41,184 nucleotides of DNA from Candidatus Poseidoniia archaeon. Lineage in GTDB: Archaea > Thermoplasmatota > Poseidoniia > MGIII > CG-Epi1. How positions within the stretch are numbered: position 1 is the stretch's first letter; each line of letters starts with the position of its first letter. The notes beneath the pieces were generated by a model. The model was not told the DNA's origin, did not search any database, and saw only the letters and a program-made list of their open reading frames with translations. Shown here one piece after another: positions 8,682-16,395 of this stretch. The translations under genes were made by a program, and so were the position numbers. Location: positions 1-41,184 of the forward strand of contig JAPYSW010000008.1 of the NCBI GenBank assembly GCA_029936395.1. Reading direction: 5' to 3'.

Positions 8682-10171
8682 CCCATTAAGGCTATTGCAG
8701 CCTCCTTACATATTTCAAAGAGAGATTGCCAATATAATGGGAAAATAATTCCCAATAATAATATAGTCATTAATGAAATATATCTTATCGAACTAGGAAA
8801 TACAACCTCTTTAGCTTCGACGGGCTCATAAAGATACATGTATCTTATTATTTTGAGATAATAGTACAATGATAATGCTGAATTAAGAACACCTGCAATT
8901 ACCAAAGCTATAATCCAAGTTTCGCCAGATAAACCTGCTTGAAGTGTACCATAAAATAATAGGAATTTACTAATGAAACCTGCAAACGGAGGAATACCTA
9001 CCAATGAAAGAAGACAAACAGTCATAGAAAGAGCTAGCAACTGTGAACGCTGAGCTAAACCTTTGTAAGAGTCTAAGCTATAACCTAAACCAACGGCACC
9101 CAATCCAGCCACTACCACAAATGCTCCACCTTTCATAAATGCATGAATCAAAGTATGAGCAATAGCACCAGACATTGCATCATCCGTCATTGCTGGAATT
9201 GCAATCATAATATATCCTGCTTGAGCAATAGAAGAATAAGCTAACATACGACCTATATCTTCCTGTGATATTGCTGCCAAATTACCAAGAGTCATAGAAG
9301 CGAGTGCAACAAGTCCCAAAACTAATTTCCACTCTTCAGATACTGACTCAAGAGTAAACGAAAATACCCTAAATATTGCAATGAATCCCATTGCTTTACT
9401 TGCTGCCGCCAATAATGTTGTTACGGGTGTTGGAGCACCTTGATAAACATCAGGAGCCCAAGCATGGAAAGGAACTACTGCTATCTTGAAACCTAAACCA
9501 GCAAGTATGAATAAACTTGATATGAAAATAACCTCATTGAAATTACCCGTTATTACACCTTGAGATAATCCATCAATAAATGCATGAACTCCATCAAATG
9601 TTAATGATCCTGTAACTGCATAAAGTAAAGATATTCCATAAAGTGTCAAAGCTGAAGAAAAAGCACCAATCAATAAATATTTTGCACCAGCTTCAGCAGA
9701 TTTGTCATCTTGTTTTCTAAAAGCCACTAAAGCATAACTGCTAAACGCTGAAATCTCAATACCCAAAAAAAGAGTTAAAAAATCATTAGCTGAAGCTACG
9801 ATTAACATCCCTAAAGTACTTGACAATAAAAGTGTGTAGTACTCAGCTTGATGTGGTTCATCTTCATCAAAATACGAACTGCTTATCAATGAAACTGTAA
9901 GAGCTACAAGAACAAAAATAATTTTAAATATTTGAGAGAAAATATCTATCTTAAAATGTCCATACAACAAAAACATTGAAACTTCTCTATCCATAGATAG
10001 AACCTCTGGATTAAACCATGAAACAATAAGGAATAACAGAATACTAGTAAGTGTCAAATTAGAGCATAAAGCGAAAGATTTCTTAGTTTCTGTTAACATG
10101 TACAAACCAGGTATAGTCATTATGCTAGCGACAAGTATTATTTCTGGCAAAAACAAATTAGATGGTTCCAT
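8678..10171 (-). CDS. nuoN: Complex I antiporter-like subunit N
   Basis: Membrane-arm, proton-pumping subunit of NADH:quinone oxidoreductase-type complex I. The 497-residue protein has about 14 membrane helices and the Mrp antiporter signature: FLGIEISAFSSYALVAF (with the conserved Glu in the helix-5 region), KAGAKYLL-like loop (AEAGAKYLLIGAFSSA), FKIAVVPFHAWAPDVYQGAP, and the second-half lysine helix near HTLIHAFMKGGAFV. The length matches bacterial NuoN (480-500). The ATG overlaps the nuoM stop by one base, and its own stop overlaps the next gene. No domain fusion is seen, in contrast with nuoM upstream. Confidence 0.95.
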   Translation of the reverse strand: MEPSNLFLPEIILVASIMTIPGLYMLTETKKSFALCSNLTLTSILLFLIVSWFNPEVLSMDREVSMFLLYGHFKIDIFSQIFKIIFVLVALTVSLISSSYFDEDEPHQAEYYTLLLSSTLGMLIVASANDFLTLFLGIEISAFSSYALVAFRKQDDKSAEAGAKYLLIGAFSSALTLYGISLLYAVTGSLTFDGVHAFIDGLSQGVITGNFNEVIFISSLFILAGLGFKIAVVPFHAWAPDVYQGAPTPVTTLLAAASKAMGFIAIFRVFSFTLESVSEEWKLVLGLVALASMTLGNLAAISQEDIGRMLAYSSIAQAGYIMIAIPAMTDDAMSGAIAHTLIHAFMKGGAFVVVAGLGAVGLGYSLDSYKGLAQRSQLLALSMTVCLLSLVGIPPFAGFISKFLLFYGTLQAGLSGETWIIALVIAGVLNSALSLYYYLKIIRYMYLYEPVEAKEVVFPSSIRYISLMTILLLGIIFPLYWQSLFEICKEAAIALMG

Positions 10172-12081
10172 TAGAGTACTCCCATAAATATCAAAATATC
10201 ATAACAAGCTGTATTAATTGGATCCATCAAATAATGTGGAAAAATACCGAATATTGCTGCGATAATTATTATTGTAAACATAGGATATAATTCATACCAT
10301 GGAGCTTCATGAACCTTACTCATTTCTATTTCTTCACTATCCGTTCCAAAAATTGCCCTTTGAAGTGCCCAAAGATGATAACCGGCAGTTATAACCATAC
10401 CAAATATAGGCAATAATAACCAATAACCATGAGATTGAAAGAAAGCTATGAAAACAGCCAATTCAGCTACAAAAACAGCCATTCCAGGCAAACCAAGGCT
10501 ACCCATAAAAATCACAACAAAAATACCGGTAGTTTTTGGTTGGTGCCTTGCTAATCCCCCGAGTTTAGGTATTTCTCTTGTTCCCACTTGATGAAGTAAA
10601 ACCCCAGCAATCATAAACATTGCAGGACTTAGAATACCATGAGCAAACATCATGAAAACAGCTCCAGCTAAACCTAACTCAGTCATTGTTGCAACACCAA
10701 GTAATGCAACGCCCATATGGGAAACACTGGAATAAGCTACTAACTTCTTCAAATCAGTTTGTCCTAAACTCAAAACTGCGCCGTATAAGATAGATATAAT
10801 GGCTAAAGCCACCATAACTGGAACAAAATAGACTGCACCTAGCGGTAATACGGGTAATGCAGCTCTTATTAATCCATAAAGCCCCATCTTAAGCATAACA
10901 CCGGCCAATAAGATAGAACCAGCAGTTGGGGCTTGAACATGCGCATCTGGCAACCAAGTATGCCATGGGAATGAAGGTATCTTAACTGCGAAACCAATGA
11001 ATAAAGCAGCAAAAACCCAAATTTGGAAATTTTCTGAAAAAGCCTCATTATTTATGGATAATTCTCTACTACTATTTGCAATATCAATCATAGAAAAAGA
11101 ATTTGCCCCAGACTCAAAGTATAAGGCCATGAAACCTACCAACATTATTACTGAAGCTGTAAAAGTGTATATGAAAAATTTAATAGAAGCATATCTCCGA
11201 TCATCTCCACCCCATATTGCAATTAAGAAAAACATAGGTATAAGAACAATTTCCCAGAAGATATAAAATACAAAATAATCAAGTGTAACAAACACGCCAT
11301 AAAGTGCAGTTTGCATAATTAAAAGCAAACTAAAGAAAAGTCCAGGTCTCTCTTTTTCTTCCCAAGCAAAAATAACTGTTAATGGTCCTATTATTCCAGT
11401 TAATAAAATAAGTGGAGAACTTAAGCCATCAACACCAAGTAACACTGAAATGCCAAGATTCGGTGCCCATTCATATTCCTCCATCAAACTATAACCTGAT
11501 TTAGAACCGGTCTTCATAAAAACAATTAAAGATATAATTAATGTAAACAAAGTAGTGAACAAAGCAATCAATCTAGGGGCATTAGGTGTATTCCCGAAAC
11601 TAATAGACCAAAGGGCCCCGATAATAGGAAATACTAAAAGATAAGATAGCCAAGGAAAATCACTAAACTCCATCGATATTTCAGGAAGTGGTAATGAACC
11701 TGAACCAACTATTATTGAGCCACGCATATTCATCGTAGCGTGAGGTTCACAAACATAATACAAAGTCCCATCCTGTGCTGTAAAATCAGCAGGAAGCGGC
11801 CAATTACCGCCAACTTGAGGATTACCTGAATAGAAACCAGATTCATAATTATTAGATTCAGAATCTGAGACTTGTGCAACATTATGAGATCCATTGCCCC
11901 ACACAAATAAGACATTATCACCAACTTCAACTTCCAAAACATTTGGATCAAAAAAATAGGAAGTGAAATCATCTGATTGAGTAACTGTTACAGTATGGTT
12001 TTCAGCTTCAACATTACCTGAAAACAGAACCAACATAGCAAATAACATAAAAAACCCTAAAAACTTATTCAAATTGACCAC
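10171..12081 (-). CDS. nuoM: Complex I antiporter-like subunit M with N-terminal cupredoxin (blue copper) domain
   Basis: Residues 1-26 look like a signal peptide or anchor (hydrophobic FLGFFMLFAMLVLFSG). Residues ~27-125 form a plastocyanin/halocyanin-like domain with a full type 1 copper ligand set: H66 (NGSHNV), C111, H114 and M119 (CEPHATMNM). Residues ~140-636 are a regular NuoM with ~14 helices and the motifs FVFYIFWEIVLIPMFFLI, WLPDAHVQAPT and KKLVAYSSVSHMG. Start is GTG at 12081, overlapping the end of nuoL by 13 bases. NuoM pumps protons in the membrane arm; cupredoxins shuttle single electrons outside the membrane. Bacterial NuoM is about 500 residues, so the extra ~135 residues are exactly the copper domain. 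The fusion is in one frame with no stop or frameshift between the parts. Confidence 0.95.
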   Translation of the reverse strand: MVNLNKFLGFFMLFAMLVLFSGNVEAENHTVTVTQSDDFTSYFFDPNVLEVEVGDNVLFVWGNGSHNVAQVSDSESNNYESGFYSGNPQVGGNWPLPADFTAQDGTLYYVCEPHATMNMRGSIIVGSGSLPLPEISMEFSDFPWLSYLLVFPIIGALWSISFGNTPNAPRLIALFTTLFTLIISLIVFMKTGSKSGYSLMEEYEWAPNLGISVLLGVDGLSSPLILLTGIIGPLTVIFAWEEKERPGLFFSLLLIMQTALYGVFVTLDYFVFYIFWEIVLIPMFFLIAIWGGDDRRYASIKFFIYTFTASVIMLVGFMALYFESGANSFSMIDIANSSRELSINNEAFSENFQIWVFAALFIGFAVKIPSFPWHTWLPDAHVQAPTAGSILLAGVMLKMGLYGLIRAALPVLPLGAVYFVPVMVALAIISILYGAVLSLGQTDLKKLVAYSSVSHMGVALLGVATMTELGLAGAVFMMFAHGILSPAMFMIAGVLLHQVGTREIPKLGGLARHQPKTTGIFVVIFMGSLGLPGMAVFVAELAVFIAFFQSHGYWLLLPIFGMVITAGYHLWALQRAIFGTDSEEIEMSKVHEAPWYELYPMFTIIIIAAIFGIFPHYLMDPINTACYDILIFMGVL

Positions 12082-14120
12082 CCCATAATTGGCATGACTA
12101 TTCGAGTAATCAGAACTATAGCCCCCAGCCCACCTACGGTAAGAGAAGCATAATGTCCAGTAAAACCTGAATTTAACTTTCTAACTTCATTGCTAAAGAA
12201 CTGTGTAATGCTTGCAGTTGCATTTACTAATCCATCAACTATATTCCTATCAAACCAATCACATGCTTGCGCAAAAGTATCCCAAGTCCTCATTCCAAAC
12301 CAATCGAATAATTTAGCCATATACATTCTATTGGACAAGAAAATATGAAGAGGTCCAAAGACAATATTATCTGAAATAAAAGATGTCGAAAGTATAGATT
12401 TACCATCGCTTCCACGTTTGTAAAATAAATATCCTAGAGTAACACCACTAAGACCAACAATTACTGATAAATAAGTTAAAGAGGAGGAAAGAATATGATC
12501 AATAATTTCCCACTGTATTGGCCCTTCTGTACTTTCATGATGACCAAAATATATTCTTGAACCAAAACCTTCACCAATAAATAATAAAAATCCTGAGAAA
12601 ACAGCCATAAAAGCTAAGAGCATAAGAGGTATTGTCATTACTAATGGAGCCTCATGAGCATGAATCTTGACTTCTTTCTTAGATAATTCCCAGTTACCAG
12701 TGCCTTCATGGTCTTTAGATGGTTTCATTTCACTAATTTTCCGAGTATCAGGACCACTAAAAGTCATCATCCAAAGCCTTGTCATGTAAAAGGCAGTCAT
12801 AGCAGCAGTCAGTAAAGCAAGCCACCACAAGATTCCAAAAATACCTTCAACTTCACCATTACGATGAACTGCTTCTAATATTTCATCCTTAGACCAGAAA
12901 CCTGAAAAGAAAGGAACGCCGGCAATAGACAGTACCCCAAGACCCATAGTCAAAGAAGTAATTGGCATAGATTTCCTCAAACCACCCATCTCTCTCATAT
13001 CCTGAGTATGTACTGAATGTATAACTGCGCCAGCACCAAGGAAAAGTAAAGCCTTGAAAAAAGCATGATTCATTAAATGGAATAACCCCGCAGTATATCC
13101 TTGAACGTGATGAATCTCTAAACCAGCTTCAGCTGCATGCCAAAACGCCCATGCACCAGTTCCAAGTGCTAAAAACATATAACCTAACTGAGAAATTGTG
13201 GAATAAGCTAATACTCTCTTAATATCATTCATAACCATTGCCATGCTTGCAGCAATGAAAGCAGTTACACCACCAGTAACTGCAATATAAATTGCAGTAT
13301 CGGGACTATGAACAATCAGTGGATAAGCTCTAGCAACTAAGAAAACACCTGCTTTTACCATAGTTGCAGCATGTATCAAGGCTGAAACTGTGGTTGGCCC
13401 CTCCATAGCATCTGGAAGCCAAACATGTAAGGGAAACTGAGCAGATTTACCTACAGCTCCACCGAACAAACAAAGTGTTGCCCACTTTACCTCAGTTGCA
13501 TTAGCAGCTAATAATTCAGGATCACTAAATAATTCCGAATATCTAAGCGTACCAAAAGTATTGAAAAGAATAACTAAACCTAAAAGTAAGAATACATCTC
13601 CAACACGTGTTACCAGAAAAGCCTTTTTTGCAGCTGATGCTGCAGACGGTTTTTCATACCAGAATCCAATCAATAAATAAGAACAAACTCCAACCAATTC
13701 CCAGAAAATAAACAACAATAAAAATGAATTCGCAATAACCAAACCAAGCATTACACCAACAAATAAACATATCTCTCCAAAGTATCTAACTTGTCTATCT
13801 CCTTCTTCATGCATATAGCTTATAGAAAATAATACAACTAAATATGAAACAAAACCAACTACTAAGAGTAAAATTGCAGCCAAACTATCGATATATGTAC
13901 CAAACTCAAATGAATATGTTTCACCTCCAAACCAAGTTCTAGTAGACTCAATAAATCCACCATGTAAAGAATCTTGGAAAAGAACCTCATAAACAACAGC
14001 CATAGAAAATACTGAAGAAAGTCCAACACCAATTAAAGCAAACAAACCTCCTCTTCTTGGATCATACATTCCAAATAAGATAATCAAGGCAAATGAAATT
14101 ATAGGAAATACAGGTATCAT
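12069..14120 (-). CDS. nuoL: Complex I antiporter-like subunit L
   Basis: Largest antiporter-like subunit, at the distal end of the membrane arm, with the long lateral helix at its C-terminus. The protein from ATG 14120 has 683 residues, against about 610-650 in bacteria. Recognisable blocks include LLIGFWYEKPSAASAAKKAF (with the conserved loop), FPLHVWLPDAMEGPTTVSAL, IKRVLAYSTISQLGYMFLA and FSGFWSKDEILEA. Between NuoK and this ATG the frame stays open for 43 further codons that encode a charged start, a hydrophobic helix and SADFVSVAW, with GAGGTG placed five bases before an ATT codon at 14249. The ATG at 14120 has no visible ribosome binding site, so the true start may be that ATT. The C-terminus overlaps nuoM by 13 bases. 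Confidence 0.95.
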   Translation of the reverse strand: MIPVFPIISFALIILFGMYDPRRGGLFALIGVGLSSVFSMAVVYEVLFQDSLHGGFIESTRTWFGGETYSFEFGTYIDSLAAILLLVVGFVSYLVVLFSISYMHEEGDRQVRYFGEICLFVGVMLGLVIANSFLLLFIFWELVGVCSYLLIGFWYEKPSAASAAKKAFLVTRVGDVFLLLGLVILFNTFGTLRYSELFSDPELLAANATEVKWATLCLFGGAVGKSAQFPLHVWLPDAMEGPTTVSALIHAATMVKAGVFLVARAYPLIVHSPDTAIYIAVTGGVTAFIAASMAMVMNDIKRVLAYSTISQLGYMFLALGTGAWAFWHAAEAGLEIHHVQGYTAGLFHLMNHAFFKALLFLGAGAVIHSVHTQDMREMGGLRKSMPITSLTMGLGVLSIAGVPFFSGFWSKDEILEAVHRNGEVEGIFGILWWLALLTAAMTAFYMTRLWMMTFSGPDTRKISEMKPSKDHEGTGNWELSKKEVKIHAHEAPLVMTIPLMLLAFMAVFSGFLLFIGEGFGSRIYFGHHESTEGPIQWEIIDHILSSSLTYLSVIVGLSGVTLGYLFYKRGSDGKSILSTSFISDNIVFGPLHIFLSNRMYMAKLFDWFGMRTWDTFAQACDWFDRNIVDGLVNATASITQFFSNEVRKLNSGFTGHYASLTVGGLGAIVLITRIVMPIMGWSI

Positions 14121-14250
14121 CCAAGCTACACTTACAAAATCTGCAGATAATTGGTTTGTGAAAACATAAAGTAATAATAAAGCAAAAAGAATACTTCCTA
14201 AAACTACTGCAATAATATCAGAATCTGACTTACTATCCTTACTACTAATA

Positions 14251-14553
14251 TTACCACCTCAACCTATTGAGTAAATCTAACTCAATCGTGTCTCTTTGCT
14301 TAAACAAACTCAATAATATAGCTAAACCAATAGCCACCTCAGCTGCTGCAATTGTCGTTACAAAAAGAACAACTATCTGACCAGATAAAACATTGTAAAA
14401 AGTTGAAAAGGCTACAAAATTTATGTTTGCGGCAGTTAACATTATTTCTACAGACATTAAAACAACAATCGCATTCTTATTACGAATAACACCATAAGCT
14501 CCAATTAATAGCAATATTGAAGAAAAAACTACAAAATTAATAGGATCAATCAT
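14251..14553 (-). CDS. nuoK: Complex I subunit K
   Basis: Small MrpC-like membrane subunit of the proton-pumping arm. The 100-residue protein has three helices and the NuoK pattern: IGAYGVIRNKNAIVVLMSVEIMLTAANINFVAFS with a conserved membrane Glu in the second helix, and ETVV-like region VTTIAAAEVAIGLAILLSLF with the second helix Glu. The length (100) is exactly that of the family. A strong GGAGG sits just before the ATG, inside the end of the upstream NuoJ C-terminal gene, which it overlaps by eight bases. Confidence 0.95.
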   Translation of the reverse strand: MIDPINFVVFSSILLLIGAYGVIRNKNAIVVLMSVEIMLTAANINFVAFSTFYNVLSGQIVVLFVTTIAAAEVAIGLAILLSLFKQRDTIELDLLNRLRW

Positions 14554-15358
14554 CTTTCTCCTCCCTAGCTAAGAAAACACCAGCTTGTAATGCAATAACC
14601 ATTAGAACACCTAGTAAAATAAATGGGACTTCCCAATCATTAAATAACTCAAAAGCCAAAAATTTAGTAGTGTCTATATTTACAGATCTAACTTCAGAAT
14701 ATTCTGAAGTAAATCCTTCTGAATCAACTGCATAAACCGTCCACGAATAAGTTTCTCCTCTAATGAACTCAGAATAAGTATATTTTGTATCCTCTAAATT
14801 TTCTACTTGAAGAACTAAAGAGAATGAATCTAGAGAAACTGCGTCATATTTATCGGTACTTATTTGCTCATTTAAATTTATTATCAAAGTATATGTTACT
14901 GTTACTATGGGCCAATTTACTAAAAGTTTAGAAGCCGTATCAGTAGTGTGTACCTCTGTAAACAATAAAGGCATTTCCTCTATTCCATCTCCTAATGAGC
15001 TTCCAGACATTCCAATATAATAAACATTAGAAGTGTAGTTACCTGAAGGCAATCTTGGTGTTTGAGATTCATTAGCAGTAATGTTCACTTCATACATCAA
15101 TTCTCCATCACTGTTCAATACAATGTGCCTATAACCTACTGAAACCGGAACCCATTCAAATTCAACAGAATCGCTGTAATGATAATAGCCATTCTCAGGG
15201 AAAATTGGAGAGGGAGCGCATCCATAGTTACAACTGTTTGAATTTTCAGATTCAATTGCTAAATTATTCCAAGGAGCTAAGGCAAGAGAAACTACCACGT
15301 AGAATGAAAACGTAATTACTAAAGCATCTCTAACCCATATTATACTTCTACTAGACAT
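14546..15358 (-). CDS. nuoJ: Complex I subunit J, C-terminal half, with a large probably extracytoplasmic inserted domain
   Basis: This 270-residue protein holds the last part of NuoJ: its final ~35 residues (LFNDWEVPFILLGVLMVIAL, then QAGVFLAREEKDD) match the typical NuoJ end (LF..Y..PFE..GVLLLVA..GAV.LA+). It starts with one membrane helix (about 8-30). Between them lie ~200 non-membrane residues, rich in Ser/Thr/Tyr and N-x-S/T sites, with a CNYGC pair near the start and a fibronectin-III-like stretch (GETYSWTVYAVDSEGF) near the end. Such a region is absent from normal NuoJ or methanogen FpoJC. ATG 15358 is chosen because AAGGAGGTGA lies just before it; an upstream GTG at 15364 is inside that ribosome site. 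It overlaps the N-terminal half gene by eight bases. Confidence 0.85.
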   Translation of the reverse strand: MSSRSIIWVRDALVITFSFYVVVSLALAPWNNLAIESENSNSCNYGCAPSPIFPENGYYHYSDSVEFEWVPVSVGYRHIVLNSDGELMYEVNITANESQTPRLPSGNYTSNVYYIGMSGSSLGDGIEEMPLLFTEVHTTDTASKLLVNWPIVTVTYTLIINLNEQISTDKYDAVSLDSFSLVLQVENLEDTKYTYSEFIRGETYSWTVYAVDSEGFTSEYSEVRSVNIDTTKFLAFELFNDWEVPFILLGVLMVIALQAGVFLAREEKDD

Positions 15359-15614
15359 CTTCACCTCCTTTTAATGTTCTCTTAGTTAACATAATTCCAA
15401 AAATAATCACTACCGATATAGCACCAACATAAACGAGTACTTGTATAACTGCTAAAAATTCAGCATCAGCAATAATAAACAAACATGCAGTCAAAAGAAA
15501 AACTGTAGCCAACCATACAACCGAGTGAACGATATCATTACCATTAACAACTGCCCAAGCCGAAGCAAGAATTAATGACGCTAAAAACCAAAAAATCAAC
15601 AAAACTAAATCCAA
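15351..15614 (-). CDS. nuoJ: Complex I subunit J, N-terminal half
   Basis: The 87-residue protein has three helices and matches the first half of NuoJ/ND6: a first helix, ASAWAVVNGNDIVHSVVWLA around residues 17-36 (normally NPVHS in this place), AEFLAVIQVLVYVGAISVVIIF with the conserved pi-bulge helix, then a basic tail (TKRTLKGGEDV). A similar split into N and C halves is known for FpoJ of methanogens. The start is TTG at 15614, supported by GGAGG eight bases before it inside the last codons of nuoI. It overlaps the C-half gene by eight bases, so the halves are presumably made in equal amounts. Confidence 0.9.
   Translation of the reverse strand: MDLVLLIFWFLASLILASAWAVVNGNDIVHSVVWLATVFLLTACLFIIADAEFLAVIQVLVYVGAISVVIIFGIMLTKRTLKGGEDV
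15361..15370 (-). promoter_or_regulatory. Ribosome binding site that decides the NuoJ C-half start
   Basis: AAGGAGGTGA is an almost complete anti-16S match, with the GGAGG core five bases before ATG 15358. It rules out the in-frame GTG at 15364, which lies within the site itself. Confidence 0.7.
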
Positions 15615-15617
15615 AAA

Positions 15618-16394
15618 TTAAGCCTCCTGCGAAGTTTCGTCTGGAATTAACCCACTGGAACTTGAGTTGCTTATTGGTTCCATGTGCAGACAATCAGCAG
15701 GACAGACCTTGACACAAGTTGAACACCCGATACAAATAGTGTAATCGAAATATGGATTCTCGACATTACGAGTCTTTCCACTTTTCATTGTTTTATTCTG
15801 AGGCCCTAAATCCATGATGATACAATTTGTTGGACAATTATCGACACACTTACTGCATCCAATACAAGGGTCTGCATCAAGAACTGGAGATTCCATCATG
15901 TAATTTGTGAGAGGTAATTGAGGTAAGTCCTCTAATTCTACTTTCATAGATCTTGCAGGATAAATTAAACCTTCACGGTTAGTATCTGCTAACTCATAGA
16001 AATCAGTCATAGTCATGGCTCCAGTAGGGCAATAATCTTCACAGAAACCACAAAACATACAATGTCCAAAATTTATAGCAGGTCTTTCAGCTTTACTCTT
16101 TCTCTTTGCTAAATGAGAACCATACCAAGCTCTATCTTTTTCTTGTTCTGATAAATCTTCAGGTTTCATCTTAAGACACTTATTAGGACATACTTCACCA
16201 CAAATACCACAACCAATACATAAATCCCAAATTACTGCATTCATACCTCTATAGGTTGGAGGCGGATCTCTTCTTTCAAGAGGATACATCACCGTTGTAG
16301 GTTTACCAAACGTTGATTTGAAAAACTGTTTTAGCGTAACCTTCATTGGATTCACAAAAATATCCATTAAACCGGGTTCTCTTTCGTTACTCAT
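15618..16394 (-). CDS. nuoI: Complex I iron-sulfur subunit I with duplicated ferredoxin module (four 4Fe-4S motifs)
   Basis: NuoI normally carries two 4Fe-4S clusters (N6a, N6b) that pass electrons toward NuoB. This 258-residue protein has four CxxCxxCxxxC motifs: C59/62/65/69 and C112/115/118/122, which are the canonical pair, and C177/180/183/187 and C221/224/227/231, which form an additional two-cluster ferredoxin module in a C-terminal extension. The normal length is about 160-180 residues. No nuoE, nuoF or nuoG is in the operon, so the extra clusters could be the docking or entry module for a soluble donor such as ferredoxin; that is inference. The nuoH end carries GGAGG upstream of the ATG, with a one-base gap between the genes. 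Confidence 0.94.
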   Translation of the reverse strand: MSNEREPGLMDIFVNPMKVTLKQFFKSTFGKPTTVMYPLERRDPPPTYRGMNAVIWDLCIGCGICGEVCPNKCLKMKPEDLSEQEKDRAWYGSHLAKRKSKAERPAINFGHCMFCGFCEDYCPTGAMTMTDFYELADTNREGLIYPARSMKVELEDLPQLPLTNYMMESPVLDADPCIGCSKCVDNCPTNCIIMDLGPQNKTMKSGKTRNVENPYFDYTICIGCSTCVKVCPADCLHMEPISNSSSSGLIPDETSQEA

Positions 16395-16395
16395 A

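Noticed and set aside
10997-11266. 89-codon plus-strand open frame within nuoM
   Set aside because: Antisense to conserved NuoM helices, no promoter or ribosome site.
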